A stretch of DNA of 64,000 bases from Limnoperna fortunei. Lineage: Eukaryota; Mollusca; Bivalvia; Mytilida; Modiolidae. The notes below the pieces were generated by a model. That model was not told the origin of the DNA, did not search any database, and worked only from the letters and a program-made list of their open reading frames with translations. Made by a program: the position numbers and the translations under genes. Positions 41,755 to 51,830 of this stretch are shown here, in pieces (the first letter of the stretch is position 1; each line of letters starts with the position of its first letter). The stretch spans positions 38,668,067 to 38,732,066 of the forward strand of contig OX104120.1 of assembly GCA_944474755.1 (NCBI GenBank), in the 5' to 3' direction.

Positions 41755-42300
41755 TTGTTTATTTCATAGAACAGACACTTTTCTTCTGTGACTTTTCAAA
41801 AGCTTTCACATAGAGGTTTACATCAAACGAGGCAATCAAAAACCTTTCTATTAACATTTGAAACTGGTTTTCTAGCAATTTAAATGAAGGAAAACAAGTA
41901 ACACGAGTAATTACAACAAATCTTAAACTGAATTGTAATCAATAACTGCCAGAGTACCCCAAGGATCTATTCACAGTACCGTACTATTTATTATTATAAC
42001 ATTGCGAATAAGCAAAAATTTCTCTGAAACTTTTTTGCGGACGATAAATCTTTTAACTACTCGGATAAAGACCAAGAAAAATATATTGACCATTAAATGA
42101 GTGAACCCTCTAAATGGTCCAACAGATGCCTGCAATTCAATCCCACCAAAACTGAGATTATGTTATTTTCTAACATACGTTATCCAATTTTTTTTGTTAC
42201 ACACACCCAATCTCTGCTAGTACAAATAAAATCCATTATGATCTTTACTAGAAAAAATATCGTTATCCGAGAAAAACGCCAATCACAATATGTTTTATAG
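41755..42300 (+). pseudogene. Decayed non-LTR (LINE) reverse transcriptase fragment
   Basis: Translated across frame breaks, the plus strand gives the order of motifs of a jockey/CR1-type reverse transcriptase. These are FCDFSKAFDRVYIKRL (palm motif A region, normally DxSKAFDxV), NWFSSNLNEGKQVT, then RVPQGSI (normally GVPQGSxLGPLLF). Next come a diverged stretch where FADDT would lie (read here as FCGR-TINLL, so the catalytic Asp pair is lost in the readable frame), then SDKDQEKYIDH and EPSKWSNRCLQFNPTKTEIM (normally WSxxWxLxFNPxKTE). There are in-frame stops and at least two frameshifts. Neither end of the element can be placed, and no 5' endonuclease domain is visible upstream. It is a dead fragment, readable only by motif order. 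Confidence 0.7.
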
Positions 42301-42937
42301 CATCAAAAGGTAAACGAAACTTTATGTATAACCTAAAGTTCTAAAATTAACAGCACTAGTGATAAACCGTGATTTTGTTATTTTCTCTAATAAACTATTT
42401 CTTATTATAAACTCATGCATATCATGAACTATAAGTCTGTATCTTAAACAATCTTGAACTTAACTTGAGACAATCAGATAGTTTCCCGATTTAAAAATGA
42501 ACATATTTCAACGGTTTCTTTCATTCCTAACTACAGCCTAGAGCATCTTTTTTTATTCATGACTTAAACAGAGTCGACATAAACACTGGCCATTTATGTG
42601 AAAGGTGGTGCTCAAGTGAAATATGCATTTCTTTGTTTCTTTGAATATGCCTAATCCAAAAACCAATGACAAATATTAATGCAATATATTTAATTGATCC
42701 AATATAAATGTATTATAAATCTAAACTTACTGGTGTTAGAAACGGATAAAACATGGCATGATTTTGAAAATATCGATCAATTTTATTTATGGAACCAAAT
42801 AATTGTTGCGTGTTAGTTGTCTCTCTTATATATCTTCTCCATCTCAATTATGATTGGACAATTTCAACGGATTCAAAGGTTGTCTGTCCTGATTCTGTAT
42901 TTGACGTTTTCTTAAACATGAATATGGCCAACTTGAC
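42301..42937. other. Gene-free stretch
   Basis: It could hold the degraded continuation of the LINE fragment, but no motif is legible. Confidence 0.3.
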
Positions 42938-43110
42938 CGGAGTCTAATTAGTGTCACGCACTGCTTAAACGTACGAAGCATCTAAGTGCATCCATGGCTT
43001 TATTAGGTTCGAGTTACTAACTTTGTTTTCTCCTATGTTTGTCAGTTTCCTTTTTTTTTTATTTTATTGTTTAATGTTGTATATGTTTGTCTAAAATCTG
43101 AAGTATTTTT
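42938..43110 (+). repeat. Dispersed repeat family R1 copy
   Basis: It aligns with 51625-51830 in the same orientation: ggagtctaattag, gcactgctta, catctaagtgcatccatggc, tttattaggttcgagtt and a T-rich part with atgtttgtctaaaa. Confidence 0.55.
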
Positions 43111-44361
43111 TGCAAATGTTTGTATATGTACACAATCATTATATATATAATGACTACGTACTCACGATTCTTAGAAAATGGTTATGTAACTGTACTTTAA
43201 ATATTAATATTCTCATACTTTCCTAGCATAACTATTTTCGGAAAGTCATTAACAGACGCGTTTGCACGACTTCTTGAGATAACAAAGTTTGTACATCTTC
43301 AAAAATAGAAATCAATTTCTTGCGTTACCGGTTATCATGTTATGTTTCGAAACCAGAATGGGTAATAATTTCCCATTGACACTAAATGAAGTATTGCGCA
43401 ATATATCCATAGGATTCTTCAAAAAACAATATTAGAATATTCTCCACCGTAATAGTGACAGTAACGGAGCAAATTTCCGGAATGTGTTGAACCTCAACAA
43501 ATTTCTATTTTCTGATTATTGGTACGTTTTTTCTACAAGTACAGGGTCAAGGATTTTAAGTGTTCTAGTTTCTTTTTTATCGAATGTGGTTACTTCACAC
43601 GACATCGATGACAGGAATTGTGACTGATTTTAACGGGGCATTAATTAGATTCCTTCATCTGAACGAAAAAACGTATCGCTACATAAACAGTATGTTTACT
43701 ATTTCTATTTTCTATCAGTAGTACTTGTAGAATCCAAAATTTTCTTAGTGATGTACTAAATGTAATTATCCATTAGAAACAGTCCATTGCATTCGTAATT
43801 TAGTAAACGGTACACGGGGATAAGCCTTACCAAGCGTTTCCGTTGTGAGAATCATGTTCCGTCTGCAATTTGTATACTTTTGTTTATAGATGAAACCTAA
43901 TGAGGATAATATCTCATATTATATGATTTTCAAACAAAGATACGCAGTAAAGCCATTCAGCTTATTTTAAATAGAACCTCTGTAAATATCAGTAAATATT
44001 TGATGTTAAGCGTTTATTGTAAGTGAATGAACATTTAGTTGGAAACAAATAGAATCAAGGAAGACAAAACCATGTTTAAACAAAAGAAGGGACAACAACA
44101 AAATGGTAAGCAAGTCAGTCAAGTTGAAAATCCGGTAATTAGGCATACTAACACTTTACCAGTTGGAAGATGTATATTAGAATATTGCCACACGATAATA
44201 CAAATTTACAATAGGAAAATTGAAATAACCTCCTATTTCGTAAAGTGAGGTCACTTTGGTGTTTTTAATTGCAAGTTAAATTGGGTCCATGCAATCCAAA
44301 TAGTCACAGAATTTTGGATTATTAAATAAAAACATGCTATCCTCATTGAAAGAGGGGGCTT
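43111..44361. other. Gene-free stretch
   Basis: Nothing supportable was found. The frame 44039-44248 has a non-ATG start and no domain. Confidence 0.35.
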
Positions 44362-44743
44362 TTCTTTTGTCCTTGTTTTTCAGAAGCCTTTGTATAAATT
44401 CCGCCGAATTCTTATATCGTAACAAGTCAGCAAACAAGGAAACACAGATGCAATTGGTACAAATTGGAATACCGACTGTATGTTGAACGAAGGAAAATGT
44501 ATACATTTTGCTATGCGCATATATACCAACTCTAGAAATGTAAAAAAGATGTTTTGTCCTTGTTTCTTCGAAGCTTTTGTTAAAATTCCGCCTCATGCTT
44601 ATAGAGAAACAAGTCAGAAAATAACGGAGCACAGTTGGTACCCATTAGAATGTCGACGATCTTCCGAAAAAAACGTCTACCAAAGAAAATATATACATTT
44701 TGGCATGATCATACATATCAACTGTAGAAATGTTTAAAAAAAA
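44362..44743. repeat. Tandem duplication, 187-bp unit, two copies
   Basis: ttttgtccttgtttttcaga starts at 44365 and ttttgtccttgtttcttcga at 44552, an offset of 187 bp. Both units share attccgccgaattcttat / attccgcctcatgcttat, aacaagtca, atatacattttg and (ct)tagaaatgt blocks in order. The open frames 44276-44632 and 44480-44737 are opposite-strand translations of these units and show no domain. Confidence 0.75.
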
Positions 44744-45289
44744 GTTATTTATACAAAATGTTGAAAATAAGATGTGTTAGTCATGACTTATTTTTATGGC
44801 TATTTTAACATTTTTGTAATTACTTACAAATATAATATTATTTTTACTTTTCTCCCAAAACTCTTTTTTTAATTGTTAATATGAAACGTCTTGTGAAATC
44901 ATTGAAATTTATATTAAATATTTTACTGTTATTTGCGTACGTACTTTTTCTATTTCTTGGCGTAAAACAAACCAAAGTCTTTTGAAAACAAATCCGAGCT
45001 CTGAAACAAACTAGGCAACCCAATTGACCTGTATCATTTCCATTCCTGAAACAATCGCAGCACAGGAAATGTAATTACATGTCTAGCAAATCATTTACAC
45101 TTGTCAATTTCATTCGACAACGGAAGCCATCGTTTCAACGTAGAATATATTTTTTAAATTAGAAGATTTTTATGTTCCAGAAGGTTATGCGACTCTAGGC
45201 ATTTTTATTGAAGTTATAAGTCATCGACAATTACATTTTATAAAGGGTCTAAGTTGCAACTTTAAATTAGTTCATATAACTTTTAAAGG
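44744..45289. other. Gene-free stretch
   Basis: No feature is visible. Confidence 0.35.
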
Positions 45290-45520
45290 ATTGTGTTCAG
45301 TTGTTGGTTAGATTATGGATATATCTAAGAAAAAAAAATATATGATATTTAACAAATAATCAAATATTATTTACAATGTGTTGCCACCCGTTGTTAGTGG
45401 AATAATACTTGTCTGTCATCAACGTAATCAATCCGTCACGCTCTGGAAGCATTGCTGCAATATTAAAAAATGGACAACGTTGCTCAGCTTTAGAGTAATT
45501 AAAAGGAATTAAACTATTTA
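45290..45520 (+). repeat. Dispersed repeat family R2, shorter copy
   Basis: It has the same block order as 24091-24420 (gttcagttgttggttagatta, atttaacaaataatca, tgccacccgttgttagtgg, atcaacgtaatcaa, taaaaggaatt). It lacks about 130 bp after the first block. Confidence 0.55.
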
Positions 45521-46641
45521 TAGATGGACATACAAGTCTATAAAAAGGGAGAAATTACTTGAGACAAAACGTTAAACTCTACCATTTTAAAAAATTTAGT
45601 TCCATTTCTTTTCTTGTCATATTATGTAAATTCGTTTCAAACTTTAATATATTTTTACTTTTAAATTTTGGGTATATTAAAAACAACTGATTTTTATTGT
45701 ATCCATTTTCATAATTAACATCAAGCTAACAATATGGAAGCATTAAGGTCGACAACAAATCTATTTACAATTCACTATTCAATGAAAATTTAAAAACATC
45801 AAAACTCAAAATGCCATTTTTAAATAATTGTCCCTTTTTGTAATCATGTTCAGAGTACGGCAATCTTAAGACATGATAACACACATCTAGTAAAGTTGAA
45901 ATATGGTAGACATTAAATTGTTGACACTTTTTTGTACAGTTTGAGGAACGTATATTTTAAGAGTTGCTAAAAGTTTATCTTGAGCGTTACCATGCAAAAT
46001 GTTGGCGCGACAGAAAAATCCCTCTTATTAGAAAATGTTCTTGATTAAGTTATCTGTTAAGGTAAATAAACTTAATAAGCTAGCAAAAGCAAAAATGAAG
46101 TATAAAAGTTAGGGAAGGGAAACAAGGGATCAGAGAAATAAAATCACAGTTGTCAATTTCAATAAAAAAGCTTCTCATATGGAACTGAACTATTTTTATA
46201 TAAACGACGGCCAGTCTGCTTGAAAATACCCTGTGATGAACTAAAGAGTGTACATTTTAATAAATAATAATGCTCAGAGAAAAACCTGTCAGTTATCAAA
46301 GAAGGCAATATGGTCTTGTTTATGGATAACTTAAACGTCGTTTTGGATAATTTTGATGCTGAAATAAGAAAATAGAATAGCGCCTGTATAAAAAGACAAT
46401 TTCATAAACAACACAAATAGAAATAATGTTATAAAATAGACATTTATTGTTATCATTACTGTTATTATAGAAAACTGCAAAGTTATAAGGCTTTTTACTG
46501 CTATTCTCCAATTAATGTTATTATGATCACATAAAAGAAAAACCTCGCAGCTAAAATAGATGTAGGCCATTGAAGTGTAATACAACTAACAGATTAAATT
46601 AAACCTTGGAAAGGATATATTGGTTTTTTCATGTTCGGTGT
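45521..46641. other. Gene-free stretch
   Basis: The minus-strand frames at 46320-46585 overlap in different frames, are rich in F, Y, I and N, and are unrecognised. Confidence 0.35.
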
Positions 46642-46928
46642 TTAAATGAGATTTAGCTTTAAAATATTTGTATCAAAAATACTTAGATGCGTACATATAA
46701 ATGGATTTAAATTTTTGCAATTGTACAAGTCTCTGTATCTGTTATACCGCTTTTTGATTACTGTTCCATGTAGAAGATCGTGAATTATTGTTTTAGGTTT
46801 CGACAAACAGTAGAAGCGAAGATGCACTCCGTCTCGAGTTGTTGCTGTTTTACTTGGTGAAAAAATAACGTTCCATTTGCTTGTCGGTACCACAGTATAT
46901 ATCCATCTTAATTCATTCATTATTGTGT
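46642..46928 (-). CDS. Candidate exon, unknown protein
   Basis: I do not recognise this sequence. The minus strand offers a splice acceptor (taatttctacag, AG at 46929-46930) followed by a frame with ATG at 46918-46920 and a stop at 46642, about 92 codons. It includes TATTRDGVHLRFYCLSKPKT, HDLLHGTVIKKRYNRYRDLY and FICTHLSIFD. The mix of charged and hydrophobic residues is more protein-like than neighbouring random frames, but no motif identifies it. The SINE at 46955 sits about 25 bp upstream of this acceptor. It may equally be a chance frame. Confidence 0.25.
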
Positions 46929-46941
46929 CTGTAGAAATTAT

Positions 46942-46954
46942 ACATATTATCAGG
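46942..46954. repeat. Left 13-bp target-site duplication ACATATTATCAGG
   Basis: It is identical to 47214-47226, at the other end of the SINE. Confidence 0.9.
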
Positions 46955-47213
46955 GGGGCATCGGTGGCCGAGTGGTTAAGGTAGTTCGTCTACTATTGAT
47001 CACGTGGTCTGTCAACACTGAGATTGCGGTTCGATTTTTACTGCAGGCAGGGTGTACTCGACTCCAATCTTAATTTACAAGGATTGCCAGTTTTCCTACC
47101 GCAGGTCGGGGGTTCTCTCTGGGTACTCCGGCTTCCTCCGCCAATAAAAACTGGACGCTACGATAGCTGAAAAATTGCTGAAAGTGGCGTTAAAACACCA
47201 GTCAAACAAACAA
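46955..47213 (+). mobile_element. tRNA-derived SINE, complete, perfect target duplication
   Basis: The head is tRNA-like, with a polymerase III A box TGGCCGAGTGG (46965-46975) and B box GGTTCGATTTT (47028-47038). The spacing and GGTGGCCGAGTGGTTAAGG start suggest a Ser/Leu-type (class II) tRNA ancestor. It continues with agggtgtactcgactccaat, then a central conserved part gggttctctctgggtactcc ggcttcctccgcc, then aataaaaactgg and a tail ending gtcaaacaaacaaa. Flanking 13-bp duplications are perfect. The central part and the CAAACAAA tail match my recollection of molluscan SINEs with a shared central domain. It is a transposed copy, not a working tRNA gene. A diverged relative lies at 63407-63634. 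Confidence 0.9.
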
Positions 47214-47226
47214 ACATATTATCAGG
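47214..47226. repeat. Right 13-bp target-site duplication ACATATTATCAGG
   Basis: It is identical to 46942-46954. Confidence 0.9.
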
Positions 47227-47274
47227 TTACTCTTTGTTATTTGTATTGTTTGCAGTAGCAATGGACACTGCCAT

Positions 47275-48290
47275 TATATGTTATATAAGGTTATCAAACC
47301 ACAAACATTAGTGTGAGGTATTCTTCGCCATTACTCTTGCAAAATCTGTAGAAGTTGATCTAGGTTCTGTGGTGGTGATTGTCGCTGGCGCAGACGTTTA
47401 CCCAGTTGATCCCATAGATATTCGATGAGATTCAAATATGGCGATTTTGAATGCCATGGCAACACATCAATGTTATTCCCCTAAAAAAAGTCTTTGGTTA
47501 CTTGAGCTGGTTACAGCCTAAAATTATCATGCTGGCACAACTCCCTCTGGTGGTCGATAATTGGAAGATTTGGTTGAAGGACGTCGTCTCTGTACCGCTG
47601 AGCCGTTAAGTTGTGGTACGTACACAAGCTCTGATTTTCTGTCATCTGAGATAGCCGCCACGACATGACGCTACCTCCGCCGAATCTATTTATTTCCTGG
47701 ACACATGACTGCACTAATCGTTCATTTCGTCGTGCTCTACCATCACGCTTATGTAGCAGAAACTGCGACTTGTCACCAAACCAGATTCTGCGTCAGTTCT
47801 GTTATATTCAGACTCTCAACCAGTTGCACCATCTGACTCTTTTCTACTGATGTAGCGCCGTCAAAAATGAATCCGATTCCATATTATCGGAACCATGATA
47901 TTTTATTAGCGGATTCTTTGCGGTCCATGTATCTCGAAAGCTATTGTTGTTTGCTCTGACTGTTTATTCTGTAGATGGATTTAGTGATCATAACAGGCTG
48001 TGGTTATGAGTGGTCTAACACTTCTTGGACGGTCATTTGTCGTACAGGTATGTTGGAATCGGGTCCACAGTCTGGAAACGGTACTTTAGTTCTCGTATTC
48101 TTGGTCCGTGCTTCCTCACTTTTGGAGACTCCAATCTGTAGTCGTCCGATGATGATGTTAACGGTAGTAGTATCCAATCGCCGCCTTGCAATACTTCAAC
48201 GTTTTGACGAGTGTGACCGTCAAACCTGTTTCTTTCATACTATACCAATACATGTAAACGGTAGATAAAACTACGAATTTTCCGTTTAAA
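47275..48290 (-). pseudogene. Decayed Tc1-family transposase
   Basis: Read on the minus strand across several frames, motifs occur in the order of a Tc1/mariner DDE transposase. DRPRSVRPLITTACYDHYI (normally GRPRxTTxxxDRYI, end of the helix-turn-helix region) is near 48030. FLLHKRDGRARRNERLVQSC, then INRFGGGSVMSW, lies near 47640-47760 (the second, open block spans 47511-47714). YRDDVLQPNLP is followed by LCQHDNFRL, which keeps the Asp of the usual QDNARPH motif. Then comes DVLPWHSKSPYLNLIEYLWD near 47400-47470, which keeps the catalytic Glu of IEHLW but has Tyr where SPDLNPIE has Asp. A stop interrupts ILQE-WRRIP near the C-terminus. The N-terminal part is only weakly legible, frameshifts and stops are frequent, and terminal inverted repeats could not be found. 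The enzyme cannot be functional. Confidence 0.8.
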
Positions 48291-51200
48291 GTGCTTTTAA
48301 AAATTTCGCGGCACTTCACGGTGTACACACTTTTACTATGCCACATCTGAAAAAAAGACGCTAAGCCATTTGAAATAACCTGTACCTTTAAACGGATCAA
48401 TTGTCATTTTAAATTTTCATTGATAATTATTAAAATGTCCTTTTTATAAATTAAACGTAGCTATGCGTTTCTTTTTTTGAAAAGTTTATTTGTGTGAGGG
48501 CTTACTATAGTACAATCATAAAAGCAAATCATCAACCAACCAATTGATATTAGGCAACATATTAATATAGGGAATGATTGGATAATGCAGTTGTTCCGCT
48601 AAATTCAGCAATAAATTAAGAGAGTACAACGTAATAATAATTTACAATAGTTTTTTCCAGTGTATCAACTCAATTACTTTATTATTAACGACAATAATTA
48701 GGATTTTAACTTTTCTATTGTGAATTAGCAATCTATAAATCCATTAGGTACTCAAGAGCCTGTATTCAATGTTAATCAATGTTTAGGTTTTTGTGTTACG
48801 TGTCTGTTTGTAGGTGTCTACTCTTTTAACCATGGGGCATTGTCTAATCGATTTCTTATCACTCCTAGGTTTTTTTTAATTCTTTTTACGAATGTCATAT
48901 GAATATCGCCATTAATGTTACTTCCTTTAAGTCAGTCTGATTATTGAATTTTGAGTAAAAACATATGCATTTCATCGAAAGCAATATACCAGCGTATTGT
49001 GTGTACATTTGAAAACATTCGTTAGAAAGTTCTCTATTTAAGTAAACCTTCGTAAGAATCTTTGATATATTGTAACTACGAACTATTGTTTCATTAAAAC
49101 TTATCTCTGTATGCCTAATAAAGCGATAAAAACGATAAAGAAATGTGCTGGAAAATAAAATAAAATGTATCTTAAATGCAACAGTGTAACCATTTATATA
49201 AGTGTTTTGAATCTCCTTTCTATTCTCTTTCGTTCTATTGTCTATCATGTACGATATTTAAAATCCGCATAAACTCTCAGGAGCGCGGTAATAGATACAC
49301 AACTAATATAGCCAACCGAATACATGCAAGGTGAAACACAGCGAACTCGTTTCAAATAATTGGGAAATAATTGTAATATAAGTACGTTTACAATTGATTA
49401 TATGGCTTAAGCAGATATTGTTTTTAGCTTGTATGTGTAACTTAATTGATTTATATTGTAGGATTAACAATGCGTACTTTTAAATGCTCATTTTAATTTT
49501 GCCATGTAAAAGTGTTGTTTTTAATATTATGTTATGGGATAACGTCTATGAAGACGCAAGTGTATTGGTATATCTAGTTAATATTAATTATACAAAGCTC
49601 TGTTTATAAATTTATATATGATGTTAAATATCCAACAAATTAAACAATATACACTATCTCTGACAATTTCAGATTTACTGCTCCAAAACAACACCATACT
49701 TACGCAGAAAATCGAAATACGCGCGCGTCAAGGGTGTAATCATACGGACCTATAATATTAGATTGTTATGATATTAGAGCTATGAAAGCTAGGATTCTCA
49801 GATGTGTACAAAAATGTCGCAATATGGTCTTGATGCCAAAATTATTCAGTAGACTTTTTCTTACATGTTATCTGCCGAACTGCATTTTTTCAAACACATT
49901 TACTCTTGACTATTTGTTTGAAAATAACATGACTTTTTTTATCAATAACTTAAGTCATCCAACAATCTAGTTTATGTTTCTTAACCTTTCTTTAGTTTAA
50001 AAATGACGTGATAAATAATAGTTTTATTTTATTTCATTTGAAATTCGTTCAAATAAACGTGGCGAGAATATAATAAATAAAGTAAGAAGTAGCTAATTTA
50101 ATTTCCTTGTGATGCACTAGTTCTTATGTATGTTAATAAGGTAGTAACTTAATAACATTTCAGCTCGTTGAATTAGTTTGATATTCTAGGTTGAAGTCTG
50201 GTCATAATTATATTTTCTTTTATAGTACGCTAGGCGTCTTTTTTCAAAATGAACATAATTAATTTTGCTTATTTATTTAATTATGAACAAAAAATAAGTT
50301 AACTGATATAGCTAACGATTTTCAATTTTTAGAGATATGTTTGATAACCAGTACTTTTAGGGCATGTTTTCCTCAAGGAATTTACAATAATGTATGTAAG
50401 ATTACGAATATATTTAATATTTGTAGTCACATCTATTTTATTATTTATTTAAATAATTAAGAGACTACTATTTTTTATTTTCATTACATTATAATAATTT
50501 TTCAGAAAAATGATCGTCAACAGAATTTTGTTAATCAGTTAGTGACCTTTCATCATTTATCCTGTTTACTTATTCGGTCAACTGGATAATTTGAACTTTC
50601 GTAACTTCAACTTTTCTAAACAAGTTCTGCGACCATTACTTCCAAATTTGAATTATGAATAAATGTATTAAAACTATATGGAATTTTGAGACAAAAAATA
50701 ATTTCCAAATTATTTTCAGTGTACACCATTAAGCATCACTTACAAAAGGAGAAAAATTGTGTGACCTTCCATTATGTGTTTCTTAATAATACATGCTACT
50801 TAGTACCATTCGTGCTATAACACGATGACAACATAACTATTTATTTATCATAAAAATTGTATAATCTAATATTCTCATAACATAATTAGAAAGATATATG
50901 TTACATGTACTTGTACTTATAATACATTTACATCAACTGTTATGTAAGCATACACAAAATTTTCTCCAATAATTTAAGTGAACCAGAGTTTATTTATGTA
51001 ATTATTCTGCGAATGCATTAAATTAACAAAGATTGAAAAACTGATAAAAACTTTTGTCACACGAAAGTGACTTGTATTTGTAAGGTAATATCCCGTGTAC
51101 ATTTTTTACGTAAACGTGTTTGTTTTGATGTGTACTGCTATCTTATCGTGGCATAAAGTTGTTGTTTTCATGCTAAAATTTAAACAGGCAGGGTAAACAA

Positions 51201-51624
51201 ACACAACACATGCACACATTTTATGATTTATTTGATGAAACAGTTGACTTCACAATATATTTTTACGGGTAAAGGAGCGTGTAATTCTTACCTCCCACAC
51301 GTGTTGAGACAAGGATATATTAAAAGGCTACAAATAGATACCAAGCTATTTCATTAGTGGGAAATCAATATCAATAAAGAACACATACAATGTTTGCTGC
51401 AACAATTTACATATAACTTCGTTTCATCAGGGATAGTCTGAGGAGCGAAGTTTGTCAACCCTGGGAAAGAACATTGTTTTAAATATTATTTGTTATTGAA
51501 TTCCGACAAAAATATCAACCAAGTATTATTTATAACCAATGTACATGTACATCTAGCTCTAAACTAATACATAAAACCTCTCTAAATGTCCGTTTAAACG
51601 AAAGATGTTAATCCTAACTTTTCG
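48291..51624. other. Gene-free stretch
   Basis: The longest frame (48895-49248 minus strand, 117 codons, ATG start) has AT-driven composition with no domain and no splice context I would trust. Nothing else is supportable. Confidence 0.4.
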
Positions 51625-51830
51625 AAAGGTGTCTAATTAAAGGCAGGCACTGCTTACTCGTCCGGAGCACCTGAGTGCACCCATTGCTTTTATTGGGTTT
51701 GGGTTTCTGTCTTTCTGTTTTTGTGTTTTTGGTTTTTGTGGTGCGCTTGTCTATATCCTGTTTTGTAACTGTTCCTTGACTTTTGACCCTTGTTGTCCGC
51801 TCGGTTTTCTTTTCTCTTTTTAATCGATTT
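51625..51830 (+). repeat. Dispersed repeat family R1 copy, best preserved in this orientation
   Basis: It reads gtgtctaattaaaggcaggc, actgcttactcgtccggagc, acctgagtgcacccattgc, ttttattgggtttgggttt, a T/G-rich part, gtgcgcttgtctatatcctg, actgttccttgacttttgac and ttgtccgctcggttttc. These are the reverse complements of blocks at 24620 and 30755. The two overlapping open frames at 51783-52105 begin inside it and are not genes. Confidence 0.65.

Noticed and set aside
46961..47040. tRNA-Ser/Leu-like gene with A and B boxes
   Set aside because: The cloverleaf arms do not hold, the sequence continues into a SINE body and tail, and 13-bp target duplications flank it.
47665..48268. Two plus-strand open frames (61 and 97 codons)
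   Set aside because: They are antisense shadows of the Tc1 transposase remnant.
48895..49248. 117-codon minus-strand frame with an ATG
   Set aside because: Composition follows the AT-rich background (I, Y, F, N, K), there is no domain and no convincing splice or promoter context.
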